DNA from: Candidatus Thiocaldithrix dubininis
GTDB taxonomy: Bacteria > Pseudomonadota > Gammaproteobacteria > Thiotrichales > Thiotrichaceae
DNA: 64,000 nt
Direction: 5' to 3'
NCBI GenBank assembly: GCA_029972135.1
Contig: CP124755.1
Span: 2,046,001-2,110,000 of the forward strand
The notes under the pieces are model-generated. The model was not told where the DNA came from. It saw nothing but the letters and a program-made list of their open reading frames with translations, and made no database searches. The position numbers and the translations under genes are program-made. Below, piece after piece: positions 41,945 through 51,852 of the stretch. Each line of letters starts with the position of its first letter. The stretch's first letter is position 1.

Positions 41945-43137
41945 TAAGGCTTAGCCTCAATCGTCGTGGTCGTCGTTACCGAAGCAGGTGGAGTTGGGTT
42001 CGCGCTAGCTAATTGCACTTTATCGCCTTCATTTAAGAATGCACCGCCGGTAGCAACTAATTTAGCGCTAGGTTGAATGCCGTCCATAATTTCGACACGA
42101 TCATCTTGCCGCCGTCCGGTTTTCACAAGACGCTGTTGCACAATATTATTATCACCCACTTCAAACACATAACTATTGCCATCCCGCAGCACTAACGCCG
42201 ATTGAGGAATCGTTAAAGCTTGCGCTTCACCAATTTGGATCTGCCCTTGCGCAAACATACCGGGGCGTGCGGGGCTATCGGTAGGTAATGCCACATACAC
42301 AGTATTAGTCCGCGTATTACTATTCAGTGACGGCGCAATTTTGCGGATTGTGCCATTCACCGTCGCGCCCGTTGGCAACAGCACAGTGGCACTCTGCCCC
42401 ACTTGCAAACTCGATAAATATTGCGCCGGTACATCCGCTAACCATTCCACCCGACCTTGCCGCAATAAGCGGAACATCTCTGAACCTGTTTGCACCACCG
42501 CGCCTAACGTTGCAGTACGACTGGTAATAATGCCGGAATCGACAGCGGTAATAGTGGTATGTTTTAAGCGGATTTGCTGACTTTCCAAGCCCGCTTGTGC
42601 TGCATTTAAATTTGCTTCAGCCACCGCCGCGCTGGTATACATTTGTTCGATTTGCTGCATGGGCAATGCACCGCTGGCTTTTAAACGGTCTGCCCGTGCC
42701 ACATTGTTTTTAGCATCGGCTAAATTCGCCTTGGCTTGCGCAATAGCGGCTTGGCTTTGCGCAATATCCGCTAAGATAGCATCCTTAGACAAACGCGCTA
42801 ACACCTGCCCTTGTTTTACATAACTGCCGATATCTACTAAAAGTTCTGTTACCCGCACGCCCCCAATTTCCGAAGACACAATGGCTTCTTGCCAAGGCGC
42901 TAATGCACCCGTCGCAGAAATTTGGGTATCCCATTTCTCAATTTGTGGCGTAATAGTGGTTACGGTTAATGCCGCTTTTTCAGCGGTTAGTGTGGTAGCC
43001 GTACTAACAAAAGGCGATTTAACAGTGGTCTTTGGCTTAATTACGCCTGAAAAATACAATGCCGCAGCAATGCCCGCTATCACCAGCAACGCAATTATGA
43101 GTTTAGGTATTATGGATTTAGATCGCTTATTATTCAT
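41944..43137 (-). CDS. RND efflux periplasmic adaptor (membrane-fusion protein)
   Basis: 397 residues. N-terminal membrane anchor at about 10-30 (LIIALLVIAGIAAALYFSG), lipoyl/barrel-sandwich part (GALAPWQEAIVSSEIGGVRVTELLVDIGSYVKQGQVLARL), helical hairpin with alanine-rich QSQAAIAQAKANLADAKNN, then beta-barrel. Links the RND pump to an outer-membrane channel. First gene of the pair. The 197-bp region upstream (43138-43334) is shared with the divergent Lgt-like gene and should hold both promoters. Confidence 0.94.
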   Translation of the reverse strand: MNNKRSKSIIPKLIIALLVIAGIAAALYFSGVIKPKTTVKSPFVSTATTLTAEKAALTVTTITPQIEKWDTQISATGALAPWQEAIVSSEIGGVRVTELLVDIGSYVKQGQVLARLSKDAILADIAQSQAAIAQAKANLADAKNNVARADRLKASGALPMQQIEQMYTSAAVAEANLNAAQAGLESQQIRLKHTTITAVDSGIITSRTATLGAVVQTGSEMFRLLRQGRVEWLADVPAQYLSSLQVGQSATVLLPTGATVNGTIRKIAPSLNSNTRTNTVYVALPTDSPARPGMFAQGQIQIGEAQALTIPQSALVLRDGNSYVFEVGDNNIVQQRLVKTGRRQDDRVEIMDGIQPSAKLVATGGAFLNEGDKVQLASANPTPPASVTTTTTIEAKP

Positions 43138-43334
43138 ACCAAATGACCGTCAGTCAGTTAATCGGGCGAATATTAAAGGACTGCTTGCTAAGTGTCTATA
43201 AAAGGGCAAATTTAACATGCTTTTTTCAGCGAGCTGTCTTGACTATTTCGTGTACAGCTTGCCACAGAAAGTTCCTTCAATAGACAGAACATGTTTTAAT
43301 GACAGCAATTACGAAATAACCCCTGATTTTAGCT

Positions 43335-44057
43335 GTGTTAATTCATTTAATTTTTGACTGCATTGCCATTATTACTAGCATTTTGCTAAGCGTTTGGTTT
43401 AGACACCATTACCACTTAAGCAAGCCCAATGGCATTCAACACGAATCGCAACAGCACTACTACTTACTTAGTTTAATGTTGGGTCTACTGCTTGGCAGTT
43501 TTTTATTTGGCACAGCCAATCTCTATCTTTCCGGTAAAACGGGTATCGCTAAAAGCATGTTAGGTGGCATTGCAGGCGCAATTTTTGCAGCCGAACTGTT
43601 TAAAAAGTTCAATAACATTCAGCAATCCACTGGCTTATATTTTATTCCAGGCTTAGCTGCCTTAATTGCAGTGGGGCGAATTGGCTGCTTTCTCTCGGGG
43701 ATTGATGATTTTACCTACGGGATTCCTAGCACGTTACCGTGGGCGGTGGATTTTGGCGATGGCGTTCAACGTCATCCTGTGCAACTGTATGAAACCCTAA
43801 CTTTAAGCTTATTCTTAATAGCTTTTTTCGTGTCATACCCAAAACATACGGTTTTTTGGCAAAACCAAGGCTTCTATCTGTTTATTTTTATTTATGCCAG
43901 TCAACGATTTCTCTGGGAATTTCTCAAACCCTATGCATCGCTCGGTTCTAGCCACTTAAATCTATTCCAATGGCTATGTCTTGCCTTAATGCTGTACGCT
44001 GGTTGGATGCTTTACAACACCTTTACGAGAACTTATCACCATGCAACAAATCAATAA
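43335..44057 (+). CDS. Lgt-like (prolipoprotein diacylglyceryl transferase family) membrane protein
   Basis: 240 residues starting at GTG 43335; no better start was found. Several membrane helices. Lgt family signatures are partly kept: AVGRIGCFLSG with Arg115, RHPVQLYE at 146-153, and RFLWEFLKPY near residue 193. The catalytic HGG of true Lgt reads MLGG (75-78), so the essential His is missing, and the protein is shorter than Lgt (about 290). It is therefore likely a paralogue with another lipid-related role. Followed by two small membrane proteins, the first overlapping by 17 bp. Confidence 0.8.
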   Translation: MLIHLIFDCIAIITSILLSVWFRHHYHLSKPNGIQHESQQHYYLLSLMLGLLLGSFLFGTANLYLSGKTGIAKSMLGGIAGAIFAAELFKKFNNIQQSTGLYFIPGLAALIAVGRIGCFLSGIDDFTYGIPSTLPWAVDFGDGVQRHPVQLYETLTLSLFLIAFFVSYPKHTVFWQNQGFYLFIFIYASQRFLWEFLKPYASLGSSHLNLFQWLCLALMLYAGWMLYNTFTRTYHHATNQ

Positions 44058-44361
44058 TAACACGCCACCTTATGTCCGTAGCACAGGCGAAACCATTACC
44101 TTCTGGCTGCTTTGGGTTTTATTTTTACCTCCCCTAATCTTTGCCACATTCTTAGTATTTGATACTAACGGCTTGGGTTTACTTGCGGCTGCCATTGTTG
44201 CACAGATCGCTATCCATATTTATTCCGCAGGGTTATTTTTCAATAAACAGCAACCTTTCTCTAAAGCCCTTATCTGGCTACTGATTGGCACAGGACTGAT
44301 TTACATGCTGTTTGTGGGCGGGTGTTTTGTAGCGATTTCTGGCGGTTTAAATCTGCATTAA
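44041..44361 (+). CDS. Small membrane protein, paralogue of its neighbour
   Basis: 106 residues with three expected membrane helices. Overlaps the Lgt-like gene by 17 bp, indicating coupled translation. The segment FFNKQQPFSKALIWLLIG aligns with FFSKDKPFSTSLWWLLAG in the next gene, so the two arose by tandem duplication. Function unknown. Confidence 0.75.
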   Translation: MQQINNNTPPYVRSTGETITFWLLWVLFLPPLIFATFLVFDTNGLGLLAAAIVAQIAIHIYSAGLFFNKQQPFSKALIWLLIGTGLIYMLFVGGCFVAISGGLNLH

Positions 44362-44444
44362 TATTAGTAGGGGTATTCACCTTAATCCCAACCGGCTATT
44401 TTTATCTATCATGTTTGAAGAACTATAGGTGCTTAGCATTAATA

Positions 44445-44771
44445 ATGAGTACAACTTATCCACGAACGGTTTGGCAATCTATTAGCTTTACCAGCTTGCT
44501 ACTAATGTTAAGTTTAATTAGTGTTCTAATTCTAAAAAGCCTAAAAATTGAAGATATCTTCAGTGTGTTGTTATTAATAATGGCAGTGGGGCAATTGATT
44601 TTAGATGCTATGGCTATAACCGCATTTTTCAGCAAAGACAAACCTTTTTCAACGAGCTTGTGGTGGTTATTAGCCGGTAATCTAGCAACTTACCTAGGGT
44701 TTGCTATTAGTAGCGTTCTCATTTTGATTTTATCCATCTTGCTGGCAGCATCAGGCGACCTAATTCCCTAA
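44445..44771 (+). CDS. Small membrane protein, paralogue of its neighbour
   Basis: 108 residues from the ATG at 44445 (MSTTYPRTVWQSISF); the frame is open upstream but that part overlaps the previous gene. Three to four membrane helices. Shares the FF-K--PFS--L-WLL-G motif and helix layout with the preceding 106-residue protein. Converges with iscX (20 bp between the stops). Function unknown. Confidence 0.7.
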   Translation: MSTTYPRTVWQSISFTSLLLMLSLISVLILKSLKIEDIFSVLLLIMAVGQLILDAMAITAFFSKDKPFSTSLWWLLAGNLATYLGFAISSVLILILSILLAASGDLIP

Positions 44772-44791
44772 ATCTTACGCCTGTGCCTGTA

Positions 44792-44995
44792 TCAGGCCAC
44801 TTCCTCAAGCCATGCCATCTGAATAGCTTCCAGAATTTTTTCATTGGATTTATTGGGGTCGTCGCTAAAGCCTTCTAAACCGACCACCCATTTATGCAAA
44901 TCGGTGAAGCGGATATAACGTGGATCAATATCCGTATGTTCGTCCGCTAAACGAATGGCAATTTCTAAAGTATCTTTCCAAGTGAGCGTTTCCAT
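44792..44995 (-). CDS. iscX: Fe-S assembly protein IscX
   Basis: 67 residues (E. coli 66). Small acidic protein that binds IscS and iron and modulates cluster assembly. Typical sequence: LTWKDTLEIAIRLADEH, DPRYIRFTDLHKWV, and the C-terminal LEAIQMAWLEE. Last gene of the isc cluster, 17 bp after fdx. Confidence 0.97.
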   Translation of the reverse strand: METLTWKDTLEIAIRLADEHTDIDPRYIRFTDLHKWVVGLEGFSDDPNKSNEKILEAIQMAWLEEVA

Positions 44996-45012
44996 ACTGT
45001 TTTTCCTTTGTT

Positions 45013-45351
45013 TTAATGATGTTCAGAAACCATATTGATGGTGTATTTAGGGATTTCGATGACTAAATCTTCGTCGGCAATCTTGGCTTGGCAACTTAAA
45101 CGTGAATCCGGGTCAACGCCCCACGCTTTATCTAAATAATCTTCTTCCAGATCAGTTGCGGGGTCTAAGGAATCAAACCCCTCACGGATATACACATGGC
45201 AAGTAGTACAAGCACAGGATTTTTCACAAGCATGTTCAATTTCAATACCATTTTGTAACGCTGCATCACAAATGCTTAAACCTGCGGGTGCTTCAATCAC
45301 AGCCCCTTCTGGGCAAATGTCTTCATGTGGTAAAAAAATTAACTTGGGCAT
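45013..45351 (-). CDS. fdx: [2Fe-2S] ferredoxin of the ISC system
   Basis: 112 residues (E. coli 111). Adrenodoxin-type; the four cluster cysteines are in [14 protein letters not shown] and RLSCQAK. Supplies electrons for cluster assembly on IscU. 5 bp after hscA, before iscX. Confidence 0.98.
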   Translation of the reverse strand: MPKLIFLPHEDICPEGAVIEAPAGLSICDAALQNGIEIEHACEKSCACTTCHVYIREGFDSLDPATDLEEDYLDKAWGVDPDSRLSCQAKIADEDLVIEIPKYTINMVSEHH

Positions 45352-45356
45352 AGCTA

Positions 45357-47219
45357 TTATCCTTTAAATTCGTCAATGCGATGACCCGCCATCATGGCTT
45401 GAATACTCGCGTTCATACGGCGTTCGACATAAGTTTCAGCCGCTTTTTCTAAAGCCTTAATCGCGGATTCAATGCCAGCTAAATCCGTCGAGGACTGTAA
45501 TGACGCTAAGTGATCACGGGCTTTTAGAATAGATGCATGTTCCACAGCATTTAATAACGTTTCACCATCTGCTGCTAATGCCGCGTCAATCGCTTCTAAG
45601 GAACGCGCGGCTTCAACTTGTTGCTCACGTAAGCGGCGTGCTTGCATATCTTCCCGCGCATTTGCCATTGAATCGCGCAACATACCTTCAATTTCAGTAT
45701 CACTGAGACCATACGAAGGTTTCACTTCCACGCCAGCCGTTACACCTGTGGTTTGCTCTTGCGCCGTTACATTCAATAAACCATCCGCGTCCACTTGAAA
45801 GGTCACACGAATACGTGCCGCCCCCGCCACCATTGGTGGAATGCCCTTTAAAGCAAAACGGGCTAACGAACGATTGGCTTCGACCGTATCACGTTCACCT
45901 TGTAAGACATGTATCGACATGGCGGTTTGCCCGTCTTTGAAAGTGGTAAATTCTTGGGCACGAGCGACGGGAATCGTGGTATTACGAGGAATAATTTTCT
46001 CCACCAAACCACCCATTGTTTCCAAACCCAGCGACAATGGAATCACATCCAATAACAGCATGTCTGAATCAGGCTTATTACCTGCTAACACATCCGCTTG
46101 AATCGCTGCCCCAATCGCTACCACTTTATCAGGGTCAATATTAGTTAACGGCGCTTTACCAAAAAATTCAGCAACCTGCTCACGCACGGCTAACACTCGT
46201 GTTGAACCGCCGACCAGCACAACATCATTAATCTCGTCTTTGCCTAGGTTGGCATCACGCAACGCACGACGGCAGGCTTGTAAGGTTTGCTTAATCAAAG
46301 GCGCAATTAATGCATTCATTTGCGCACGGCTTAAATCCCCTTCCCACATGCCTAAACTAACGACTACCGATTCGTGAGTCGTTAGTGCTTCTTTAGCCAT
46401 ACGCGCTGTTTCCAAGGCTTGGCGTAAGACTTTCTGATCATTGGTAAAGCCTAAGCCCGCTTGCTGCAATAACCATTCGGCAATCGCGTGATCGAAATCG
46501 TCCCCGCCTAAGGCTGAATCACCGCCCGTGGCTAACACTTCAAACACACCGTTATGCAAACGCAAAATGGAAATATCGAACGTACCACCGCCTAAATCAT
46601 AAACGGCAATCACGCCTTCAGCAGCTTGGTCTAACCCGTAAGCCACCGCTGCCGCTGTCGGTTCATTCAACAAACGATAGACATTTAAACCGGCTAATTT
46701 TGCCGCATCACGCGTGGCTTGACGTTGTGCATCATCGAAATACGCTGGCACGGTAATCACCACACCCGCCAGCGTATCACCTAACGTTGCTTCAGCACGT
46801 TGTTTGAGATTTTTTAAGATTTCTGCTGAAACTTCGATAGCGGATACACTACCTGATGCGGTTTGAATACGTGGTACTTTGGAATCAGTTTCTACAAAAT
46901 CGTAGGGTAGATGACCGGCTAACGGCGCTACATCGCTAATCCCACGCCCCATTAAACGCTTAGCAGAAGCAATAGTGTTTAACGGGTCTTCAATAATCGC
47001 CGCTTTGGCAGAATGCCCTACGACTGGCTCACGATTAGGTATATAACGCACCACTGACGGCAATAAATGCCGACCGTCTGCGTCGGGTAAGGTACTCGCT
47101 TGTCCGCTACGCACTGAAGCTACGAGGGAATTGGTTGTGCCTAAATCAATGCCAGCGGCTAAACGATGTTGGTGCGCAACCGTAGCCATGCCCGGCTCGG
47201 AAATTTGCAATAAAGCCAT
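45357..47219 (-). CDS. hscA: Fe-S protein assembly chaperone HscA (Hsp70 type)
   Basis: 620 residues (E. coli 616). ATPase domain with [15 protein letters not shown] near residue 22, [22 protein letters not shown] near 150, and [14 protein letters not shown] near 205; substrate-binding domain from about 390. Binds the LPPVK loop of IscU and drives cluster transfer with HscB. 9 bp downstream of hscB. Distinguished from DnaK by its cluster context and the short C-terminus. Confidence 0.98.
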   Translation of the reverse strand: MALLQISEPGMATVAHQHRLAAGIDLGTTNSLVASVRSGQASTLPDADGRHLLPSVVRYIPNREPVVGHSAKAAIIEDPLNTIASAKRLMGRGISDVAPLAGHLPYDFVETDSKVPRIQTASGSVSAIEVSAEILKNLKQRAEATLGDTLAGVVITVPAYFDDAQRQATRDAAKLAGLNVYRLLNEPTAAAVAYGLDQAAEGVIAVYDLGGGTFDISILRLHNGVFEVLATGGDSALGGDDFDHAIAEWLLQQAGLGFTNDQKVLRQALETARMAKEALTTHESVVVSLGMWEGDLSRAQMNALIAPLIKQTLQACRRALRDANLGKDEINDVVLVGGSTRVLAVREQVAEFFGKAPLTNIDPDKVVAIGAAIQADVLAGNKPDSDMLLLDVIPLSLGLETMGGLVEKIIPRNTTIPVARAQEFTTFKDGQTAMSIHVLQGERDTVEANRSLARFALKGIPPMVAGAARIRVTFQVDADGLLNVTAQEQTTGVTAGVEVKPSYGLSDTEIEGMLRDSMANAREDMQARRLREQQVEAARSLEAIDAALAADGETLLNAVEHASILKARDHLASLQSSTDLAGIESAIKALEKAAETYVERRMNASIQAMMAGHRIDEFKG

Positions 47220-47228
47220 GCGATTATC

Positions 47229-47762
47229 CTAAAAACTATCGTCTAAACGCGCTTGGCGTTGTTGAACATCTTCGATTAAACGCTCGTAAAAGCGCATTTT
47301 TAGCATGATGGTTTTCGCTAAAGCATAATCTTCAGCTTGCCATGCTTGAGCAAATTGACTTTCTAAAGTACGACTGGCTTGGCGTAACTGCCCCGCAAGC
47401 TCATCTAACGCATCCAAATTATCGGCAGCGTCTTCGATGGCTTCGCGCCATTCCATTTGCTGCATTAAAAATGCAGGATCGGAGGCAGTATCACGTTCAT
47501 CATTGATAGCCACGCCTGCCAGCTCTAATAAATAACGCGCTCGCAAACGCGGTTGTTTTAAGCTGGTATACGCCGTATTAATGTGTGAGGTAATTTGCAT
47601 CGCTAAGCGCTTCTCCTGATCGCTGCCAGAAGCAAAACGATCAGGATGGTATTGGGCTTGTAATTCGCGGAAACGCTGCGCTAAGGCTTGCATATCCACA
47701 GCAAAGTCAAGCGGCAAGCCAAACAGTGCAAAATAATCCTGTGTAAGCGCTTGCAACTGCAT
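47229..47762 (-). CDS. hscB: Fe-S assembly co-chaperone HscB (J-domain)
   Basis: 177 residues from the ATG at 47762, which overlaps the iscA stop by one base (TAATG); an upstream GTG inside iscA is unlikely. N-terminal J domain: DYFALFGLP, then the HPD triad in YHPDRFA near residue 34. C-terminal helices bind IscU. Stimulates HscA ATPase. Confidence 0.97.
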   Translation of the reverse strand: MQLQALTQDYFALFGLPLDFAVDMQALAQRFRELQAQYHPDRFASGSDQEKRLAMQITSHINTAYTSLKQPRLRARYLLELAGVAINDERDTASDPAFLMQQMEWREAIEDAADNLDALDELAGQLRQASRTLESQFAQAWQAEDYALAKTIMLKMRFYERLIEDVQQRQARLDDSF

Positions 47763-48082
47763 TAGACGGTAAAGCTCTCGCCACAGCCACAACGGGCTTT
47801 CTCGTTGGGATTACCAAACTTAAAGCCCTCGTTTAAGCCTTCGCGGGTATAATCCACTTCTGTTCCGTCCAAATAAACCAAGGCTTTCGGGTCAACAATT
47901 ACTTTCACGCCGTGGCTTTCAAATACGGTATCTTCGGGTTGCACGTCATCAACAAATTCCATGACATAACCCATACCTGAACAGCCTGTGGTTTTCACGC
48001 CTAAACGCAAACCAATGCCCTTGCCACGGTTGGCAAGAAACTTAGTAACGCGTTCAGCCGCTTGCTGCGTTAACGTAATCAT
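47762..48082 (-). CDS. iscA: A-type Fe-S carrier IscA
   Basis: 106 residues (E. coli 107). The three conserved cysteines are Cys34 (TTGCSGMGY) and Cys98/Cys100 (RCGCGESF). Carries [4Fe-4S]/[2Fe-2S] clusters or iron to targets. 24 bp after iscU; stop overlaps the hscB start. Confidence 0.98.
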   Translation of the reverse strand: MITLTQQAAERVTKFLANRGKGIGLRLGVKTTGCSGMGYVMEFVDDVQPEDTVFESHGVKVIVDPKALVYLDGTEVDYTREGLNEGFKFGNPNEKARCGCGESFTV

Positions 48083-48106
48083 TGATTCACTCCCGATTGA
48101 TGAAGC

Positions 48107-48499
48107 CTATTGCTGTGCTTCTTGTTGCTTGCGTTGATAATCTTCAATGGCCGAACGTATCGCATCTTCTGCTAATACCGAACAGTGAATTTTTACCGGA
48201 GGCAATTCGAGTTCAGCCGCAATATCGGTATTCTTAATTTGCTTAGCTTCTTCTAAGGTTTTGCCTTTAACCCATTCGGTCAACAAACTAGAAGACGCAA
48301 TCGCCGAACCACAACCGTAGGTTTTAAACTTAGCATCTTCAATAATGCCTTGCTCATTCACTTTAATTTGCAGCTTCATAACGTCACCGCAGGCAGGCGC
48401 ACCCACCATACCCGTACCGATATTCACATCGGCTTTATTAAAGCTACCCACATTGCGGGGATTTTCATAATGGTCTAAAACTTTTTCACCGTAAGCCAT
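48107..48499 (-). CDS. iscU: Fe-S cluster scaffold IscU
   Basis: 130 residues. Cluster ligands Cys37, Cys63, His105 and Cys106 occupy the same positions as in E. coli; the HscA-binding LPPVK is at 99-103. Assembly scaffold receiving sulfur from IscS. 18 bp after iscS. Confidence 0.99.
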   Translation of the reverse strand: MAYGEKVLDHYENPRNVGSFNKADVNIGTGMVGAPACGDVMKLQIKVNEQGIIEDAKFKTYGCGSAIASSSLLTEWVKGKTLEEAKQIKNTDIAAELELPPVKIHCSVLAEDAIRSAIEDYQRKQQEAQQ

Positions 48500-48517
48500 G
48501 ATCTTTCCTCCAAGCGA

Positions 48518-49741
48518 TTAATGCGAAACCCATTCCACTTTAGACAAGTCGATACCTTCTTTATGCATTTCCCATAAAGGCGATAACTCGCGCAGTTTTT
48601 CTACCGCAACGTGAATACGTTCAATTGCATAATCGACATCTGCCAGTGTTGTAAAACGCCCCATTGATAAGCGTAAGGAACTATGAGCCAGCTCATCGCT
48701 ACGCCCTAAGGCACGCAATACATAACTGGGTTCTAAACTAGCGCTGGTACAAGCTGAACCGGACGACATTGCTAAACCTTTTAAGGACATCATTAAGCTT
48801 TCACCTTCAACAAAGTTAAAGCTTACGTTCAAAATACCGGCCACTCGATGCTCTAAATCACCGTTTAGATACACTTCTTCAATATCTTGCAAACCGTTCC
48901 ATAAATGATTGCGCAGCATCAAAATACGGTCGTTTTCACTTGCCATTTCCTGTTTAGCTAAATGAAATGCTTCACCCATGCCGACGATTTGATGGGTAGG
49001 CAATGTTCCCGAACGCATACCGCGTTCATGCCCACCGCCGTGCATTTGTGATTCAATCCGTACGCGCGGCTTGCGTCTTACATATAAAGCACCAATACCT
49101 TTAGGCCCATAAATTTTATGCGCTGAAAAACTCATTAAATCCACTTTCAGCGCTTCTGTATCAATAGGCACTTTACCGGCACTTTGCGCAGCATCCACAT
49201 GAAAAACAGTCTTATTAGCCCGGCACAATTCACCAATGGTTGCAATATCCTGAATCACGCCCGTTTCATTATTCACATGCATAATGGAAACCACGGTAGT
49301 ATCAGGGCGCAAGGCTGCTTTAAATTTATCTAAATCAATCAAGCCATTAGCTTCAGGATCAAGATAGGTTACTTCAAAGCCTTCACGCTCTAATTGCCGA
49401 CACGTATCTAATACTGCTTTATGTTCAGTTTTACAGGTAATGATGTGTTTGCCACGCCGTTCATTAAAATGTGCAGCACCTTTAATCGCCAGATTATCGG
49501 ATTCTGTTGCGCCACTCGTCCAAACGATTTCTTTAGCATCGGCATTAATTAAGGCAGCGACCTGTTCACGCGCTGTTTCGACAGCTTCATCAGCTTGCCA
49601 ACCAAAATGGTGGCTACGTGAAGCTGGGTTACCAAATACGCCGTCGAGTGTTAGATATTGCATCATCTTCTCGGCAACACGCGGGTCGACGGGCGTCGTG
49701 GCGGCGTAGTCGAAATAAATGGGCTTTCTAGAGTCACTCAT
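48518..49741 (-). CDS. iscS: Cysteine desulfurase IscS
   Basis: 407 residues from the ATG at 49741 (AGGA 9 bp upstream; a TTG two codons earlier is less likely). PLP enzyme removing sulfur from cysteine. PLP-lysine in [17 protein letters not shown] near residue 206; catalytic Cys on the loop [21 protein letters not shown] near residue 328. Starts [17 protein letters not shown]. 24 bp after iscR. Confidence 0.98.
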   Translation of the reverse strand: MSDSRKPIYFDYAATTPVDPRVAEKMMQYLTLDGVFGNPASRSHHFGWQADEAVETAREQVAALINADAKEIVWTSGATESDNLAIKGAAHFNERRGKHIITCKTEHKAVLDTCRQLEREGFEVTYLDPEANGLIDLDKFKAALRPDTTVVSIMHVNNETGVIQDIATIGELCRANKTVFHVDAAQSAGKVPIDTEALKVDLMSFSAHKIYGPKGIGALYVRRKPRVRIESQMHGGGHERGMRSGTLPTHQIVGMGEAFHLAKQEMASENDRILMLRNHLWNGLQDIEEVYLNGDLEHRVAGILNVSFNFVEGESLMMSLKGLAMSSGSACTSASLEPSYVLRALGRSDELAHSSLRLSMGRFTTLADVDYAIERIHVAVEKLRELSPLWEMHKEGIDLSKVEWVSH

Positions 49742-49765
49742 TGGCAAGTCCTGCTCAAAATAATG

Positions 49766-50236
49766 TTAATGGGTTTGTAACTGGGAAATCACTTGCACCC
49801 GTTTGTGTTCTTGGCGCTTCGCTAATTCCTGCGTATCAAGGCGCGACATCATATCAGCTAAGGTAATTTCCGTCAGAAAAACGCGGATTTGATTGCTTAA
49901 ATCCATCCACAAATCATGGGTTAAGCAACGATTGTTCTGCTGACAGTCACCCATGCCACCGCAACGGGTCGCATCCACATGTTCATCTACCGCTGACACA
50001 ATATCGGCTATAGCAATTTCCGTTGGGTCGGCACTCAATTGATAGCCACCGCCGGGACCGCGCATACTAACCACCAAACCCGCTTTACGCAATTTGGCGA
50101 ACAACTGTTCTAAATAAGACAATGAAATATCTTGGCGCTCGGAAATCTCCGCCAACGAGACGGGTTCATCACCCATATGCAATGCTAAATCTAACATTGC
50201 AGTCACCGCGTAACGCCCTTTAGTTGTCAGTTTCAT
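49766..50236 (-). CDS. iscR: Rrf2-family Fe-S cluster regulator IscR
   Basis: 156 residues. Winged helix (1-80: [19 protein letters not shown], then RGPGGGYQL) followed by the [2Fe-2S] ligands Cys92, Cys98, Cys104 and His107, identical in position to E. coli IscR. Holo-IscR represses the isc operon through type 1 sites; one such site lies upstream. First gene of the isc cluster. Confidence 0.98.
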   Translation of the reverse strand: MKLTTKGRYAVTAMLDLALHMGDEPVSLAEISERQDISLSYLEQLFAKLRKAGLVVSMRGPGGGYQLSADPTEIAIADIVSAVDEHVDATRCGGMGDCQQNNRCLTHDLWMDLSNQIRVFLTEITLADMMSRLDTQELAKRQEHKRVQVISQLQTH

Positions 50237-50272
50237 GATTGCACGCTCCGTACTACTAAAGGTATGCTAACA

Positions 50273-50297
50273 ATACCCTAGTAAATTGGTCAAGTAT
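50273..50297 (-). promoter_or_regulatory. IscR type 1 operator and isc promoter, overlapping the end of cysE
   Basis: On the minus strand the 25-mer, ATACTTGACCAATT then TACTAGGGTAT, fits the type 1 IscR consensus (ATA...GACT...AGTC...TAT) with two or three differences. TTGACC inside it is a plausible -35 box, with TTAGCA 17 bp later as a -10. The site lies 37 bp before iscR and includes the last three cysE codons and its stop (TGA inside TTGACC). It should mediate autorepression by cluster-bound IscR. Confidence 0.8.
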
Positions 50298-51087
50298 TAG
50301 GTTCTTTTGTATCCCTTTTGGCAGTACAAGAATCCGCATTATCTGACGAACTCAAGCGTGCTGCTTGCAAGGTGGGCAGCGGGCTAATGTCTAAATGACC
50401 ACCCAAACGATGCACTTCTGCACAGAGTTTTTCCATATGCTCGTCTAATAACTGAATATGATCCAACATATGATTGACCACATTCGCCACTGGGTCTGGC
50501 ATATCCTGAGTCGCACCGTAAGCATCAAAACCTAATTTTTCTGCTAAGGCCTCTCGACGTTTTTCACTTATTTTTCTTGAAGTTACTTCACGTCCCGGAA
50601 TACCAACTACGGTTGCACCAGCGGGTACATCTTTTACAACGACGGCATTAGAACCTACGCGAACACCATCAGCTAGGGTTATAGGGCCAAGAATTTTAGC
50701 CCCTGCACCAATTACAATATCATTTCCCAGTGTGGGGTGGCGCTTACCCTTTTGCCAACTAGTTCCGCCTAGGGTAACCCCGTGGTACAAAGTACAATCA
50801 TTGCCAATTTCGGCGGTTTCGCCAATTACAACGCCCATTCCGTGATCAATAAAAAAGCGGCGTCCTATGGTTGCCCCCGGGTGAATTTCTATACCCGTAA
50901 ACAAACGCGCCACATTTGAAAGCACGCGTGCTAGCCATTTAAAGCCTTGCAGCCATAGCCAATGCGCAAGCCGATGCATGATCACGGCATGTAAACCCGG
51001 ATAGGTGGTAATGATTTCAAATACATTACGCGCGGCAGGATCACGGTCAAAGATGCAGTAAATGTCTTCGCGAATACGACTTAACAT
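50290..51087 (-). CDS. cysE: Serine O-acetyltransferase
   Basis: 265 residues. Makes O-acetylserine for cysteine synthesis. N-terminal helices, then left-handed beta-helix of hexapeptide repeats: [48 protein letters not shown], and the C-terminal VVGIPGREV. The C-terminal tail is long (about 60 residues past the helix) and ends without the usual Ile that binds cysteine synthase. Upstream of iscR on the same strand, 53 bp apart, as in many proteobacteria; supplies the substrate of IscS. Confidence 0.96.
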   Translation of the reverse strand: MLSRIREDIYCIFDRDPAARNVFEIITTYPGLHAVIMHRLAHWLWLQGFKWLARVLSNVARLFTGIEIHPGATIGRRFFIDHGMGVVIGETAEIGNDCTLYHGVTLGGTSWQKGKRHPTLGNDIVIGAGAKILGPITLADGVRVGSNAVVVKDVPAGATVVGIPGREVTSRKISEKRREALAEKLGFDAYGATQDMPDPVANVVNHMLDHIQLLDEHMEKLCAEVHRLGGHLDISPLPTLQAARLSSSDNADSCTAKRDTKEPNT

Positions 51088-51343
51088 ACCTACTCTTTAT
51101 GGGGTTAAAAAAATGGGCGTCATTATGGCACGTTCTGAAAATCAGCAGCAAAGGGTTAAATGGGTTTATTTGTATTCAATTTTTTTTATATAACGATAAA
51201 CGTAATCAAATCACTGACCGCTAAGATTTCCAATAAACCCCATTTTCTCTACACTAGCTCGTAATGGATATACGCCCGTTTACAAGGATGTAATCTCTTT
51301 TATTTGCTGTTTGAGTGTCTTTTTTAGGTTGCTGGTGAAATCT

Positions 51344-51769
51344 ATGTCAAACGTATTACCTCTGACTGCGTGCGGTCTACTAAGCTTATGCCTATCTACT
51401 TCTATTCAAGCGGCTGAACCCTTAGCCTTGATTTATTCTCAAGCCAAAATTCAACGTTGCCAAGATACCGTCGTACAAGCCTTTTCAACCGAAGCACAAA
51501 CGCTAGAACCCGGGCAATGTGCTATGCAACAAATTCAAGTTAGCAATACCAGTTCGCAAATACTAAAAGATTTGGCGGTTAAACTACCTATTCCAGACGC
51601 TATTCATGTTATGCCGTTCAAAGGTGGTCAATGGGTGAAAATCGCTGATCACGACGGCATCGTGCCTAAAATGCGCGTGAGCAAACAACAAGATCAATTA
51701 CAGATTAAAATTCCTGAAATTGCCCCTAATAGCAATCTCACCCTGTGGGCAAAGTTTAAAATCCGTTAA
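51344..51769 (+). CDS. Secreted hypothetical protein
   Basis: 141 residues from the ATG at 51344 (the frame opens 33 bp earlier at a GTG). Signal peptide to about residue 24 (ending IQAA). Mature domain reads like a small Ig/DUF11-like beta sandwich: QIQVSNTSSQILKDLAVKLPIPDAIHVMP and IAPNSNLTLWAKFKI. Two Cys (near residues 38 and 62) could form a disulfide. Function unknown. Confidence 0.72.
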   Translation: MSNVLPLTACGLLSLCLSTSIQAAEPLALIYSQAKIQRCQDTVVQAFSTEAQTLEPGQCAMQQIQVSNTSSQILKDLAVKLPIPDAIHVMPFKGGQWVKIADHDGIVPKMRVSKQQDQLQIKIPEIAPNSNLTLWAKFKIR

Positions 51770-51852
51770 GCACAGTTATATACGCTTAAACCGCGTGTTA
51801 CCCTAGCGCCACACAATTACTATATCAGTGGCTCGCAAACAGGATGTAAGGC

